Shown one piece after another: positions 45,021-54,205 of a stretch of DNA of 64,000 bases. The notes under the pieces were generated by a model. It was given only the letters and a program-made list of their open reading frames with translations. It searched no databases and had not been told where the DNA came from. Source of the DNA: Proteus vulgaris (GTDB taxonomy: Bacteria; Pseudomonadota; Gammaproteobacteria; Enterobacterales; Enterobacteriaceae); contig NZ_JAEHOQ010000008.1 in NCBI RefSeq assembly GCF_016239305.1, positions 1-64,000 of the forward strand, read 5' to 3'. Each line of letters opens with the position of its first letter. Position 1 is the stretch's first letter. Both the position numbers and the translations under genes were made by a program.

Positions 45021-45320
45021 TTATTGAGTTATGCTTTCAGCAGCTTCACGGAAAAGAGCATCCGCAATTTTACCGCTGTCCATGGTTAATGTTCCGTTGG
45101 CAATTGCTTCTTTTAAGCGAGCAACTTTCTCAACGTTAATGTCTTTGTTTCCAGGCTGAACAAGTTTTTTCTGCGCTTCACTTAATTTAACCGAAGTGTC
45201 ACCTGTTGCAGTTTTTTGTTCAGTTGTTCCCGATTTACGTGAACCCTGTGTGACTTCACCTGGGTTACGTTGTGCAATTGCGTTAATCGGGAGCAGTGGA
45301 TTTGCGCGTTCAATACTCAT
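45021..45320 (-). CDS. flgM: FlgM, anti-sigma28 factor
   Basis: A 99-residue inhibitor of FliA, secreted through the finished hook-basal body to release class 3 genes. Start MSIERANPLLPI matches the family; the C-terminal half (VKLSEAQKKLV, KVARLKEAIANGTLTMDSGK, IADAL) is the FliA-binding part. AAGGA precedes the ATG. A near-consensus sigma28 promoter lies about 90 bases upstream, giving the known feedback loop. Confidence 0.96.
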   Translation of the reverse strand: MSIERANPLLPINAIAQRNPGEVTQGSRKSGTTEQKTATGDTSVKLSEAQKKLVQPGNKDINVEKVARLKEAIANGTLTMDSGKIADALFREAAESITQ

Positions 45321-45409
45321 AGGAAAATCCTTTGTTAGGCATCAATTAATAGTCAGATGAAGCCATTGTAAAACAACCTATGTGTTTTCGCCTATCATCT
45401 TGTTTCTTT

Positions 45410-45436
45410 ATATCGGCTGTAGAATCAAAAACTTTA
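45410..45436 (-). promoter_or_regulatory. Sigma28 promoter of flgMN
   Basis: On the minus strand TAAAGTTT, 11 bases, GCCGATAT: one base off the consensus. It lies between flgM and the ERIC repeats. Confidence 0.9.
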
Positions 45437-45444
45437 ATCTTACT

Positions 45445-45685
45445 ATTACTCGTCATACTTCGAGCCGTAGCGTTGTTAACTGCATTCACTCACACTAGTC
45501 CCATTACTCGTCATACTTCAAGCCGTAGCGTTGTTAACTGCATTCACTCTCACTAGTCCCATTACTCGTCATACTTCAAGCCGTAGCGTTGTTGACTGCA
45601 TTCACTCTCACTAGTCACATACTTATGTATGCTCCTAGCGATTCATTCATTTGTCGCCTAGCTACAACTTGAATTATTTAGAGTA
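45445..45685. repeat. ERIC element with left half tandemly triplicated
   Basis: Three 58-bp tandem units start at 45445, 45503 and 45561 (ATTACTCGTCATACTTC...), differing at only a few bases. The third unit runs on into the right half (ATGCTCCTAGCGATTCA, ending CTTGAATTATTTAGAGTA) and so completes a roughly 125-bp imperfect palindrome. Core stretches match the enterobacterial repetitive intergenic consensus (AAGTAAGTGACTGGGGTGAG and ATGTAAGCTCCTGGGGATTC). It sits between flgA and flgM. Confidence 0.85.
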
Positions 45686-45813
45686 AAAAATGTATGCAAA
45701 CACCGTTTTTGTTCAAATTGTAGCGCAAGAGAGTTTACCTTGGCTTGCCGTAACTGAAACGGGTAACAAGCAATTCAATATAGGCTTATTCTGCTTATCA
45801 GCTTTTTAATTTA
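45686..45813. other. Short spacer between ERIC element and flgA end
   Basis: AT-rich; no gene. It contains no clear terminator for flgA apart from the ERIC palindrome itself. Confidence 0.5.
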
Positions 45814-46482
45814 TTAAAGAGGGATGCGAACAGAGCCATTTTCAAGTGCTTCACCAGTGACGATTTGGCCTGACTTTACTCTTACTCGGATCGTTTCATT
45901 GGCAACGGCGTTGTTTACAGCTTTACCCTCATAACGGATCTGAAAGTGAGGGCCTTGTGCAAAGACTGTTACTGTTTGACCCGCCAGTATTGCCCAAGGG
46001 CGACGAACCATGGTTGATGTTAAGGGTTTACCTGCGGATATTTGTCGCATCGCAATAGCATTTTTAATTAATGCGGGATCTCGCAATACATCATAAGGCT
46101 GTTTTTCTAACTCGCCTGTTGTCATGCTGACAGCAGACGTTTCAATGATATCATCACGATTAATGTCTTTTTTCGCGATTAAATATTCACCATTAACGCT
46201 AACATCAACTTGAATAAAACGACGTTGTTTATCACATTGAATGGGAATCGAAAGACGACCCCAATTACGAGATCCTGCGTGGCGTTGGATCTCTTGTGTT
46301 TGACAGACTGGCCATTTCTCTTCAGGTGTTAAAACGGTGACTGTCACTTTATCGCCTTGTTGATGAAGCGCGACAAAGAAATCTTGTAGTTCTTCAGGGA
46401 GTGATTTAGCAATGCTCACATTCACCATAAAGAAAAAAGAAAACAGACCGATAAGAGTTTTAACTAACATAGTTTGAATCAC
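45814..46482 (-). CDS. flgA: FlgA, P-ring assembly chaperone
   Basis: A 222-residue periplasmic chaperone for FlgI polymerisation around the rod. A signal peptide spans residues 1-25 (TLIGLFSFFFMVNVSIAKS); the C-terminal SAF domain contains AKKDINRDDII, GKPLTSTMVRRPW and AGQTVTVFAQGPHFQI. It diverges from flgB across a 197-base region. In E. coli it leads the flgAMN operon; here an ERIC repeat intervenes before flgM. Confidence 0.94.
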   Translation of the reverse strand: MIQTMLVKTLIGLFSFFFMVNVSIAKSLPEELQDFFVALHQQGDKVTVTVLTPEEKWPVCQTQEIQRHAGSRNWGRLSIPIQCDKQRRFIQVDVSVNGEYLIAKKDINRDDIIETSAVSMTTGELEKQPYDVLRDPALIKNAIAMRQISAGKPLTSTMVRRPWAILAGQTVTVFAQGPHFQIRYEGKAVNNAVANETIRVRVKSGQIVTGEALENGSVRIPL

Positions 46483-46556
46483 CTTACAGAGTTGATGCTA
46501 ATTGTGCATTTGTACTTATTTAGCCAGCACAGTGTACATCGTCTTTACACGCCTTA

Positions 46557-46590
46557 AACGCATAAATAGCAATCCAATTTACGCCTATTC
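46557..46590. promoter_or_regulatory. Candidate FlhD4C2 box between flgA and flgB
   Basis: AACGCATAAATAGCA (46557-46571) fits the half-site AAYGNNNAAATAGCG. After 10 bases CGCCTATT (46582-46589) resembles the inverted half-site CGCTATT. Position between the divergent class 2 genes flgA and flgB is as expected. Confidence 0.6.
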
Positions 46591-46679
46591 CTCCAATCAT
46601 CTTTTTTTTGAGCGTTTATTCTGTCAACTGAAATTGTTTTATCAGCTGAGGTAAGTGGCTTAGCCACGAAGGATAGAAG

Positions 46680-47090
46680 ATGCTCGATAAATTAGAAAAT
46701 ACGTTTCATTTTCAACAAGAAGCGCTCTCAATACGTAATAAACGCCAAGAAATTCTTGCTGCGAATATCGCTAACGCAGATACCCCAGGCTTTCAGGCTC
46801 GTGATATTGATTTTGCTTCTGAATTGAAAAAAACCATTGAAAACGGACGCACTGGCAGTCATGGCATGCAATTAGCGATGACATCAGAGCGCCATATCCC
46901 AATCAAACCTGGTTACCGCTTAGAAGCGGACTTGTTGTATCGCGTACCTCATCAAACTGCGATGGATGGTAATACCGTGGATATGGATATGGAACGTAGT
47001 AATTTTGCTGACAATAGCCTTAAGTATCAGGCTGATGTGACATTTATTAATTCGCAAGTTAAAAGCATGATGGCTGTATTGCAACAGTAA
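46680..47090 (+). CDS. flgB: FlgB, proximal rod protein
   Basis: A 136-residue rod subunit exported without a signal peptide by the flagellar type III system. N-terminal heptad region and the rod motif [22 protein letters not shown]-terminal helix [16 protein letters not shown] lies 9 bases upstream. First gene of flgB-L, 10 bases before flgC. Confidence 0.96.
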   Translation: MLDKLENTFHFQQEALSIRNKRQEILAANIANADTPGFQARDIDFASELKKTIENGRTGSHGMQLAMTSERHIPIKPGYRLEADLLYRVPHQTAMDGNTVDMDMERSNFADNSLKYQADVTFINSQVKSMMAVLQQ

Positions 47091-47100
47091 GGTAAAGAGC

Positions 47101-47505
47101 ATGTCTTTATTTAGTATTTTCGATATTTCAAGTTCAGCACTTTCAGCGCAATCACAACGTTTAAACGTGAGTGCCAGCAATATGGCAAACGCCGACAGTG
47201 TAGCGGGTCCAGATGGCGACCCTTATCGTGCAAAGCAGGTTGTTTTTCAGGTAAATGCGCCCGCTGGTCAAGAAATTGGTGGTGTGCGTGTTACTGAGGT
47301 GGTGGATGATCCTGCTCCATTTCGTATGGAATATCAGCCAGGGCATCCTTTTGCTGATGAAAAAGGGTATGTACGTATGCCGAATGTTGATGTCGTGGGT
47401 GAAATGATTAATACCATCTCTGCTTCTCGTAGCTATCAAGCTAACGTTGAAGTCATGAACACGGCAAAATCACTGATGCAAAAAACACTGATGATAGGTC
47501 AATAG
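47101..47505 (+). CDS. flgC: FlgC, proximal rod protein
   Basis: A 134-residue rod subunit. Starts [20 protein letters not shown] and has the flagellar basal-body motif [20 protein letters not shown] and C-terminal [28 protein letters not shown] precedes the ATG. 12 bases before flgD. Confidence 0.97.
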   Translation: MSLFSIFDISSSALSAQSQRLNVSASNMANADSVAGPDGDPYRAKQVVFQVNAPAGQEIGGVRVTEVVDDPAPFRMEYQPGHPFADEKGYVRMPNVDVVGEMINTISASRSYQANVEVMNTAKSLMQKTLMIGQ

Positions 47506-47517
47506 GGAGAATAAATT

Positions 47518-48348
47518 GTGGGTATTTCCTCCTCAATGAGTGAACCTTATGATAATACCATTATCGGGGATGCACCTTCTTCATACCATACGAAAAAAGG
47601 TGGTAGTGATGATATTAAAGGGAATTTCCTGACACTTCTCATCACTCAGATGAAAAATCAAGACCCAACAAACCCAATGCAAAATAATGAGTTAACATCT
47701 CAGTTAGCTCAAATTTCGACCGTTGAAGGTATCGAAACACTGAATAAAACAGTGAATAACATTGTTGGGCAAATTGATCAAAGTCAGGCGTTGCGAGCAT
47801 CTTCCTTAGTTGGCCGTGGTGTCATGGTCTCTGGGAATAAAATTGTTGTCTTTCAGCCAACCGACGGTAAAGGTGAGACTGAAAAACCCGGTGATGGGGA
47901 TGACACAATTCCAACACCTGATACTCAAAATGAAAAAACGCGTCAGCAAATGGGAACGTATAAAGCAGATGATACCGACCCAAATACCCCTGATAGTGAA
48001 CACCTTTTTTCAACACCTTTTGGTTTTGAATTACTCAGTCCAACCGATTCTCTTACGATAAACATCACCAATGCGAGTGGTGTGACCGTTCGTACAATCA
48101 ATATGGACAAAAAGATGCTACCGGATGTTTATAACTTCTCTTGGGATTGTACAGATGAAGATGACAATCCTGTTCCAACAGGAAGCTATAAATTTACCGT
48201 TAACGCCACGCTTAATGATGCTCAGGTCCCTGTTAAGACACTGAATTATGCGCTGGTGAATAGTGTGTCCATGGTGGATGGTGGTGCCCGCCTTGATGTT
48301 GGCTTAGGTAATACCGTTTCATTGGATGAAATTCGTCAGGTTCTTTAA
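47518..48348 (+). CDS. flgD: FlgD, hook scaffolding (capping) protein
   Basis: A 276-residue hook cap that guides FlgE assembly. The N-terminal export/hook region includes FLTLLITQMKNQDPTNPMQN; the C-terminal half has the FlgD Ig and Tudor-like domains (FSWDCTDEDDNPVPTGSYKF). It is about 45 residues longer than E. coli FlgD owing to an acidic Asp/Pro/Thr-rich insert at about residues 118-160. GTG start after AGGGAG. Confidence 0.94.
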   Translation: MGISSSMSEPYDNTIIGDAPSSYHTKKGGSDDIKGNFLTLLITQMKNQDPTNPMQNNELTSQLAQISTVEGIETLNKTVNNIVGQIDQSQALRASSLVGRGVMVSGNKIVVFQPTDGKGETEKPGDGDDTIPTPDTQNEKTRQQMGTYKADDTDPNTPDSEHLFSTPFGFELLSPTDSLTINITNASGVTVRTINMDKKMLPDVYNFSWDCTDEDDNPVPTGSYKFTVNATLNDAQVPVKTLNYALVNSVSMVDGGARLDVGLGNTVSLDEIRQVL

Positions 48349-48375
48349 CTAACACATATTCAACTTGGAGGGCGC

Positions 48376-49596
48376 ATGTCCTTTTCACAAGCAGTAAGTG
48401 GTTTAAACGCAGCAGCCGCTAACTTAGATACTATCGGTAACAATATTTCTAACTCCGCAACCTACGGTTTTAAAGGTGCGAACGTTTCTTTTGCAGACGT
48501 TTTCGCAGGTTCTGGTGCAGGTCTAGGTGTTAAAGTTGCAGGTATTAGCCAAAACTTTAAAGACGGTAGTATCACAACCACTAACCGTCCAACAGACGTG
48601 GCGATTTCTGGTGGTGGTTTTTTCCGTATTGAAGATCAAAACGGTGGCGTTTTCTATTCACGTAATGGTGAATTCGGTAAAGATAAAAATGGTTTCCTGA
48701 CTAATATGCAAGGTATGCGTGTAACAGGTTACCCAGTACAGAACGTTGATGGTAAAAACGTGGTTCAAAAAGGGGCAACGCCATCACCAATCGTTATCCC
48801 TACCGATATGATGAATGCAAGTGCAACCGATAAAGTGGATATGACGGTTAACTTGAACTCAGCTGAAGAGATAATTGATCAAACGACGCATGCGTTTGAT
48901 CCTAAAGATAATGACTCTTATAACTTCAGTACTAACGTAACAACTTACGATAGCTTAGGTAATGAACATAACTTGAACTTATTCTTTGTGAAAACAAAAG
49001 ATAATGAATGGGAAGTTCATGCTCAAGACTCCACAACAGGTGAGCCTGCTCAAAATTTAGGCAAGTTAGTTTATAAAAATAACGGTGTATTAGACGAAAC
49101 GGCAACCAGCATTAAAAATTTCACTACTGTGTCTTATAAAGGTTCAGAAACCATGGATATGGCGATGAACTTTACAGGCAGTACCCAGCAAAAAGTCTCT
49201 GAATCAAGCGTATCTAAATTAGCGCAAAACGGTTATCAAGCGGGTGAATTCACCAACTTCCGTATTGAGCAAGACGGCTCAATCATGGCGACCTACTCAA
49301 ACCAACAAAGCCAAGTTGTCGGCCAAATCGCATTAGCTAACTTTGCAAATGCAGGTGGTTTAAGCTCACAAGGTGACAACATGTGGTCTGAAACTAACGG
49401 TTCAGGTTCACCAATCGTCGGTGTTGCTGGCTCTGGTGTATTTGGCAAATTAACCAATAACGCATTAGAAGCGTCTAACGTTGATATGAGCCAAGAGTTA
49501 GTCAACATGATCGTTGCTCAACGTAACTATCAATCAAACGCACAAACCATCAAGACTCAGGATCAGATCCTGCAGACTCTGGTTAGCTTGCGCTAA
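48376..49596 (+). CDS. flgE: FlgE, flagellar hook protein
   Basis: A 406-residue hook subunit. N-terminal MSFSQAVSGLNAAAANLDTI and NNISNSATYGFKGANVSF, and the C-terminal SNVDMSQELVNMIVAQRNYQ coiled-coil region are conserved; the middle is the exposed D1-D2 part. GGAGG precedes the ATG. Confidence 0.97.
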   Translation: MSFSQAVSGLNAAAANLDTIGNNISNSATYGFKGANVSFADVFAGSGAGLGVKVAGISQNFKDGSITTTNRPTDVAISGGGFFRIEDQNGGVFYSRNGEFGKDKNGFLTNMQGMRVTGYPVQNVDGKNVVQKGATPSPIVIPTDMMNASATDKVDMTVNLNSAEEIIDQTTHAFDPKDNDSYNFSTNVTTYDSLGNEHNLNLFFVKTKDNEWEVHAQDSTTGEPAQNLGKLVYKNNGVLDETATSIKNFTTVSYKGSETMDMAMNFTGSTQQKVSESSVSKLAQNGYQAGEFTNFRIEQDGSIMATYSNQQSQVVGQIALANFANAGGLSSQGDNMWSETNGSGSPIVGVAGSGVFGKLTNNALEASNVDMSQELVNMIVAQRNYQSNAQTIKTQDQILQTLVSLR

Positions 49597-49617
49597 TAAC
49601 GCCGGAAATAATCTGTT

Positions 49618-50373
49618 ATGGATCATGTGATTTATACCGCGATGGGCGGCGCCAGACACTCGATGGAAAATCAAGCTGTCGTGGCGAACAACTTAGCAAA
49701 CGCATCAACGCCCGGATTCAAAGCGCAGCTTAGTGCAATGCGAGCCGTACCTGTCAATGGCGATACCTTACCAACTCGTACATTAACGGTAGCTTCAACG
49801 CCTGGTAGCGATCAGAGTCAAGGAACGATGAACTATACCGGCAGATCAATGGACGTTGCGTTAAGTGATAACGGCTATTTGGCTGTTCAGCTTGATGATG
49901 GCACCGAAGCTTATACCCGAAACGGAAACATCCAACGTAATGCGGATGGCATGTTGATGGTGCAAGGGCGTTTGTTAATGGGGGATAACGGTGCGATTGA
50001 AGTACCTCCTCAAGCAAATGTCAGTATTGCCAATAACGGTATTGTGACTGCGCATGTACCGACTGATCCGCCAAAAATGCTGGGTCAGATTGGTCGTTTA
50101 AAAATGGTAAAACCAGAGCAAAACGACTTAGTTCGTGGCGATGATGGGTTATTCCATTTATCACCAAAAGGAGCTGCGCGTGCTGGTGAGGAATTACCTG
50201 CGGATGATAGCGTGAAGGTGTTAGCTGGTGTGTTAGAAGGCAGTAATGTTAATCCAGCAGAAGCCATGGTCGATATGATAGCAAACGCAAGACGTTTCGA
50301 AATGCAAATGAAGGTTATTCATAGCGCTGATGATAATGCGCAACGAGCTAACCAATTGCTATCACTGAGTTAA
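49618..50373 (+). CDS. flgF: FlgF, proximal rod protein
   Basis: A 251-residue rod subunit: start MDHVIYTAMGGARHSMENQA, motif NNLANASTPGFKAQLSAMRA, C-terminal ARRFEMQMKVIHSADDNAQR. Sequence relation to FlgG and FlgE is plain. 21 bases after flgE and 19 before flgG. Confidence 0.96.
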   Translation: MDHVIYTAMGGARHSMENQAVVANNLANASTPGFKAQLSAMRAVPVNGDTLPTRTLTVASTPGSDQSQGTMNYTGRSMDVALSDNGYLAVQLDDGTEAYTRNGNIQRNADGMLMVQGRLLMGDNGAIEVPPQANVSIANNGIVTAHVPTDPPKMLGQIGRLKMVKPEQNDLVRGDDGLFHLSPKGAARAGEELPADDSVKVLAGVLEGSNVNPAEAMVDMIANARRFEMQMKVIHSADDNAQRANQLLSLS

Positions 50374-50392
50374 ATAGTGTAAGGGGAAAACC

Positions 50393-51175
50393 ATGATCCG
50401 TTCTTTATGGATTGCTAAAACTGGGTTGGATGCACAACAGACAAACATGGATGTGATTTCCAACAACCTCGCGAACGTCAGCACCAATGGCTTTAAACGC
50501 CAACGTGCGGTTTTCGAAGATTTACTGTATCAAACAATTCGCCAACCGGGTGCGATGACTTCTGAACAGACCAATGCACCTTCAGGTTTACAAATTGGTA
50601 CGGGGGTTCGTCCGGTTGCGACCGAGCGTCTGCATAGCCAAGGTAACTTAGCGCCAACAAACGGAACACGTGATGTGGCTATCAAAGGACAAGGTTTTTT
50701 CCATGTTCAGTTGCCTGATGGTACAGACGCTTATACCCGTGATGGTGCATTCCAAATGGACCAAAATGGCCAATTAGTAACAACCAGTGGTTTCCAAGTT
50801 GTACCAGCTATTATTTTGCCTGATACCGCAAAGAAAGTGATGATTGGTCGTGATGGTACAGTCAGTGTTGAGATGGAAGGTGATCCTGCGCCACAACAAG
50901 TAGGCCAATTGACACTCACTACCTTTATTAATGACAGCGGATTAGAAAGTGTGGGTGAAAACTTATACTTAGAAACCGCAAGTTCTGGTGCGCCAACTGA
51001 AAATGCCCCAGGTATCAATGGTGCAGGCTTGTTGTATCAGGGATATGTTGAAACCTCTAACGTTAACGTAGCTGAAGAGTTGGTCAATATGATCCAGACT
51101 CAACGTGCTTATGAAATTAACAGTAAAGCGATTTCAACGTCTGATCAGATGTTACAGAAACTAACGCAACTCTAA
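50393..51175 (+). CDS. flgG: FlgG, distal rod protein
   Basis: A 260-residue distal rod subunit: [40 protein letters not shown], and C-terminal [20 protein letters not shown]. Same length as in E. coli. AGGGG lies before the ATG. A GC-rich hairpin follows before flgH. Confidence 0.98.
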   Translation: MIRSLWIAKTGLDAQQTNMDVISNNLANVSTNGFKRQRAVFEDLLYQTIRQPGAMTSEQTNAPSGLQIGTGVRPVATERLHSQGNLAPTNGTRDVAIKGQGFFHVQLPDGTDAYTRDGAFQMDQNGQLVTTSGFQVVPAIILPDTAKKVMIGRDGTVSVEMEGDPAPQQVGQLTLTTFINDSGLESVGENLYLETASSGAPTENAPGINGAGLLYQGYVETSNVNVAEELVNMIQTQRAYEINSKAISTSDQMLQKLTQL

Positions 51176-51191
51176 TTTCGTTTGTTCATTA

Positions 51192-51214
51192 GCCTGACAG
51201 GGTTCCTGTCAGGC
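51192..51214 (+). terminator. Hairpin between flgG and flgH
   Basis: GCCTGACAGG and CCTGTCAGGC, a 10-bp perfect stem with loop GTT. There is no T-tract and it lies inside the operon, so it more likely stabilises upstream mRNA or lowers flgHIJ expression than ends transcription. Confidence 0.6.
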
Positions 51215-51237
51215 GTATTACTAAAAGAGTATCGAAG

Positions 51238-51981
51238 ATGGATACAAAGGTCATTACTGACAATTCTGGGGCAAGAAAGCTTAGTGTCAGATGGCGTCGT
51301 CATCAACGTTTAGGTACCGCCCTGTTGGTACTGACACTGTCGGGATGCGCATATATACCCAAAAAACCGTTAGTAGAAGGTAATACAACTGCGGTTCCAA
51401 CGGCACCAACAGCACCTGCACCTAATGGCTCTATTTTTCAGTCAGCTCAGCCTGTTTATTTTGGCTATCAACCTCTATTTGAAGATAGACGCCCTCGAAA
51501 TATCGGTGACACGTTGACTATTACATTGCAAGAGAATGTGAGCGCAAGCAAAAACTCATCTGCGAATGCCAGCCGTAATGGTAAAGCCGGATTCCTTGCC
51601 GCGATTACGCCTGGATTCTTGGAAGGGGTATTTGGTAATAAACGTACAGATATGAGTATGGAAGGAAATAGTGACTTTGGCGGTAAAGGTGGCGCAAATG
51701 CGAATAATACCTTTAAAGGCACCATTACAGTGACCGTCGATCAGCTTCTTGCCAATGGAAACCTGCACGTTATTGGTGAAAAGCAAATTGCTATCAATCA
51801 AGGTACTGAATTTATCCGTTTTTCAGGTGTTGTGAATCCAAGAACTATCAGTGGAGCCAATACCGTAAATTCAACCCAAGTTGCTGATGCTCGTATTGAA
51901 TATATCGGAGACGGTTATATCAATGAAGCACAGTCTATGGGATGGCTACAACGCTTCTTCTTAAATGTATCACCTTTTTAA
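51238..51981 (+). CDS. flgH: FlgH, flagellar L-ring lipoprotein
   Basis: A 247-residue outer-membrane lipoprotein forming the L-ring. The lipobox LSGC places the lipidated Cys at residue 37, after an unusually long positively charged N-terminus (24 residues before the hydrophobic core). Conserved core: [20 protein letters not shown], then [20 protein letters not shown] and [20 protein letters not shown]. 14 bases before flgI. Confidence 0.96.
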   Translation: MDTKVITDNSGARKLSVRWRRHQRLGTALLVLTLSGCAYIPKKPLVEGNTTAVPTAPTAPAPNGSIFQSAQPVYFGYQPLFEDRRPRNIGDTLTITLQENVSASKNSSANASRNGKAGFLAAITPGFLEGVFGNKRTDMSMEGNSDFGGKGGANANNTFKGTITVTVDQLLANGNLHVIGEKQIAINQGTEFIRFSGVVNPRTISGANTVNSTQVADARIEYIGDGYINEAQSMGWLQRFFLNVSPF

Positions 51982-51995
51982 TGAGTAGGATCCAG

Positions 51996-53102
51996 ATGAA
52001 AAAAATAGCGATGAGCCTTTTCTTTATCGTGATGACATGTGTCGGTTTTTCCGCCCATGCCGAACGGATCAGAGATCTCACCTCTGTTGAAGGGGTAAGA
52101 GAAAATGCGCTGATTGGTTATGGTTTAGTGGTGGGATTAGATGGAACGGGTGACCAAACAATGCAAACTCCGTTTACCACACAAAGTCTGAATAACATGC
52201 TCTCACAATTGGGGATCACCGTACCACCCGGCACCAATATGCAATTGAAAAACGTTGCTGCGGTGATGGTAACAGCAAAATTACCGCCTTTTGGTCGTAC
52301 AGGGCAATCAATCGACGTCGTTGTTTCATCATTAGGTAATGCAAAAAGCTTACGTGGTGGTACGTTGCTGATGACACCACTCAAGGGTGTTGATAATCAG
52401 GTTTATGCTTTGGCTCAGGGTAATATTGTGGTTGGGGGAGCTGGTGCATCCGCAGGCGGTAATAGTGTTAAAGTTAATCAGTTAGCGGGTGGGCGTATTA
52501 GTAGCGGAGCGATTATTGAGCGCGAACTACCATCACAATTTGGTCAAACAGGTCTGTTGAACTTGCAACTGAATGAAGAAAACTTCACCTTGGCACAACA
52601 TATCTCTGATAGCGTTAATAAATTAAGAGGTGTGGGTACCGCTATTCCTTTAGATGCTCGTACAGTTCAACTTCGTGTTCCTATTGGTAAAAGTGAACAA
52701 GTACGTTTCTTGGCTGAAGTTCAAAATCTTGAAATTAAACGAGTTATTGCAGATGCAAAAGTGATCATTAATGCAAGAACTGGATCTGTTGTTATGAACC
52801 GTGATGTGACATTAGGAAGCTGCGCGATCGCACAAGGCAATCTTTCTGTTACGGTTGATAGTCAAGTGAATGTAAGCCAGCCTAATACTCCATTTGCGGG
52901 TGGTAGCACTGTCGTAACACGTAATACTAGTGTGAATATGAGTGAACAAGGTGGCTCATTACAGCAAGTGAATGCAAGCGCAAGCCTAAATGAAGTGATC
53001 CGTACATTAAATGCATTAGGTGCAACACCGACTGATTTAATGTCGATATTGCAGGCAATGGAAAGCGCGGGTTGCTTACGTGCGAGACTGGAGATTATCT
53101 GA
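51996..53102 (+). CDS. flgI: FlgI, flagellar P-ring protein
   Basis: A 368-residue periplasmic P-ring subunit with a cleavable signal peptide (residues 1-21, ending SAHA). Conserved [23 protein letters not shown] and the C-terminal [23 protein letters not shown] 51996 with AGGATCC upstream; an in-frame start at 51942 lies within flgH and lacks a signal-like start. Its TGA overlaps the flgJ ATG. Confidence 0.97.
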   Translation: MKKIAMSLFFIVMTCVGFSAHAERIRDLTSVEGVRENALIGYGLVVGLDGTGDQTMQTPFTTQSLNNMLSQLGITVPPGTNMQLKNVAAVMVTAKLPPFGRTGQSIDVVVSSLGNAKSLRGGTLLMTPLKGVDNQVYALAQGNIVVGGAGASAGGNSVKVNQLAGGRISSGAIIERELPSQFGQTGLLNLQLNEENFTLAQHISDSVNKLRGVGTAIPLDARTVQLRVPIGKSEQVRFLAEVQNLEIKRVIADAKVIINARTGSVVMNRDVTLGSCAIAQGNLSVTVDSQVNVSQPNTPFAGGSTVVTRNTSVNMSEQGGSLQQVNASASLNEVIRTLNALGATPTDLMSILQAMESAGCLRARLEII

Positions 53103-54088
53103 TGAAAGATTTATCTCTGCTTTCTTCAATGCCGACGATGTCAGCGCCGGCATATGACAGTAATGCATTGAATAAACTTAAATATCAGGTCGGGCAAAAT
53201 GCTGATCAACAAGGACTGCGCCAAGTGGCGCAGCAACTTGAAGGTGTTTTTGTTCAAATGATGTTAAAGAGCATGCGTGATGCAATACCTCAAGAGAGCA
53301 TGTTTAATTCAGAAAGTACCAAAATGTATACCTCACTTTATGATCAACAAATCGCTCAAGACTTATCACAAAAAGGCTTGGGTTTTGCTGACATGATAGA
53401 AAAACAGCTTTCTGCAAAAGTTACGATGGATCCGAGCGAAATGGCGGGAAAAACGCCAATGCCATTAGATGGCAGTGATATTTTTCAATCTATGCCAACG
53501 CAAGCCTTGGGACAAATGTACCGTGCAATGCAGCCTTACCAAAATGCAATTGAAAGTACGATTGGCAAGCTTAAAGGATTATCTGAAAGCAGTGCTTCTT
53601 TTGCATCTAAACTATTAGGGCCTGCTAAACAAGCGACAGAAGGCACAGGTGTACACCATCTTTTAGTTGTTGCTCAAGCGGCGCTGGAATCGGGTTGGGG
53701 TAAACGTGAAATTCTAACGGGCGAAGGTAAGCCAAGTTATAACCTGTTTGGTATTAAAGCAGGAAGTAGTTGGAAAGGGCCGGTTACGAATATTATGACA
53801 ACCGAAGTGATTGACGGTAAGCCAATTAAAATGCGTGATAATTTCCGCGTTTATGGCTCTTATGTTGAAGCCATTCAAGATTATCTCAGATTGATCACTG
53901 AAAGTCCTCGTTACGCTAAAGTGCCTCAAGCTCAAACCCCAGAACAAGCCGCTTATCGCATCCAAGAAGCGGGTTATGCTACCGATCCAGGTTATGCGAA
54001 AAAACTGGTTTCAATTATTGGTCAATTAAAAGGAAGTGGTGAGCAAGTTGCTAAAACCTATACTCACGATTTAAGCGATCTATTTTAA
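53102..54088 (+). CDS. flgJ: FlgJ, rod cap and peptidoglycan hydrolase
   Basis: A 328-residue bifunctional protein. The N-terminal rod-capping part contains QQLEGVFVQMMLKSMRDAIP. The C-terminal glucosaminidase domain (LLVVAQAALESGWGKREI, SYNLFGIKAGSSWKG, YVEAIQDYLRLI) opens the cell wall for the rod. It starts on the last base of the flgI stop (TGATG). A hairpin follows. Confidence 0.96.
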   Translation: MKDLSLLSSMPTMSAPAYDSNALNKLKYQVGQNADQQGLRQVAQQLEGVFVQMMLKSMRDAIPQESMFNSESTKMYTSLYDQQIAQDLSQKGLGFADMIEKQLSAKVTMDPSEMAGKTPMPLDGSDIFQSMPTQALGQMYRAMQPYQNAIESTIGKLKGLSESSASFASKLLGPAKQATEGTGVHHLLVVAQAALESGWGKREILTGEGKPSYNLFGIKAGSSWKGPVTNIMTTEVIDGKPIKMRDNFRVYGSYVEAIQDYLRLITESPRYAKVPQAQTPEQAAYRIQEAGYATDPGYAKKLVSIIGQLKGSGEQVAKTYTHDLSDLF

Positions 54089-54091
54089 TGC

Positions 54092-54116
54092 TTTCCCCTC
54101 AAGTTTAGAGGGGAAG
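54092..54116 (+). terminator. Hairpin after flgJ
   Basis: TTCCCCTC (54093-54100) with GAGGGGAA (54108-54115), loop AAGTTTA. No T-tract. It separates flgB-J from flgKL. Confidence 0.65.
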
Positions 54117-54205
54117 TACCGATAATAAAGACCAGAGCATTCATTCCAACTTGCCAGCTATGCTCCGTGCATACGGGTGATGACTAAACGTAAAAGGATA
54201 GACAA

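Noticed and set aside
45445..45618. CRISPR array
   Set aside because: Three units of 58 bp are directly abutting tandem repeats without spacers and belong to an ERIC element; no cas genes.
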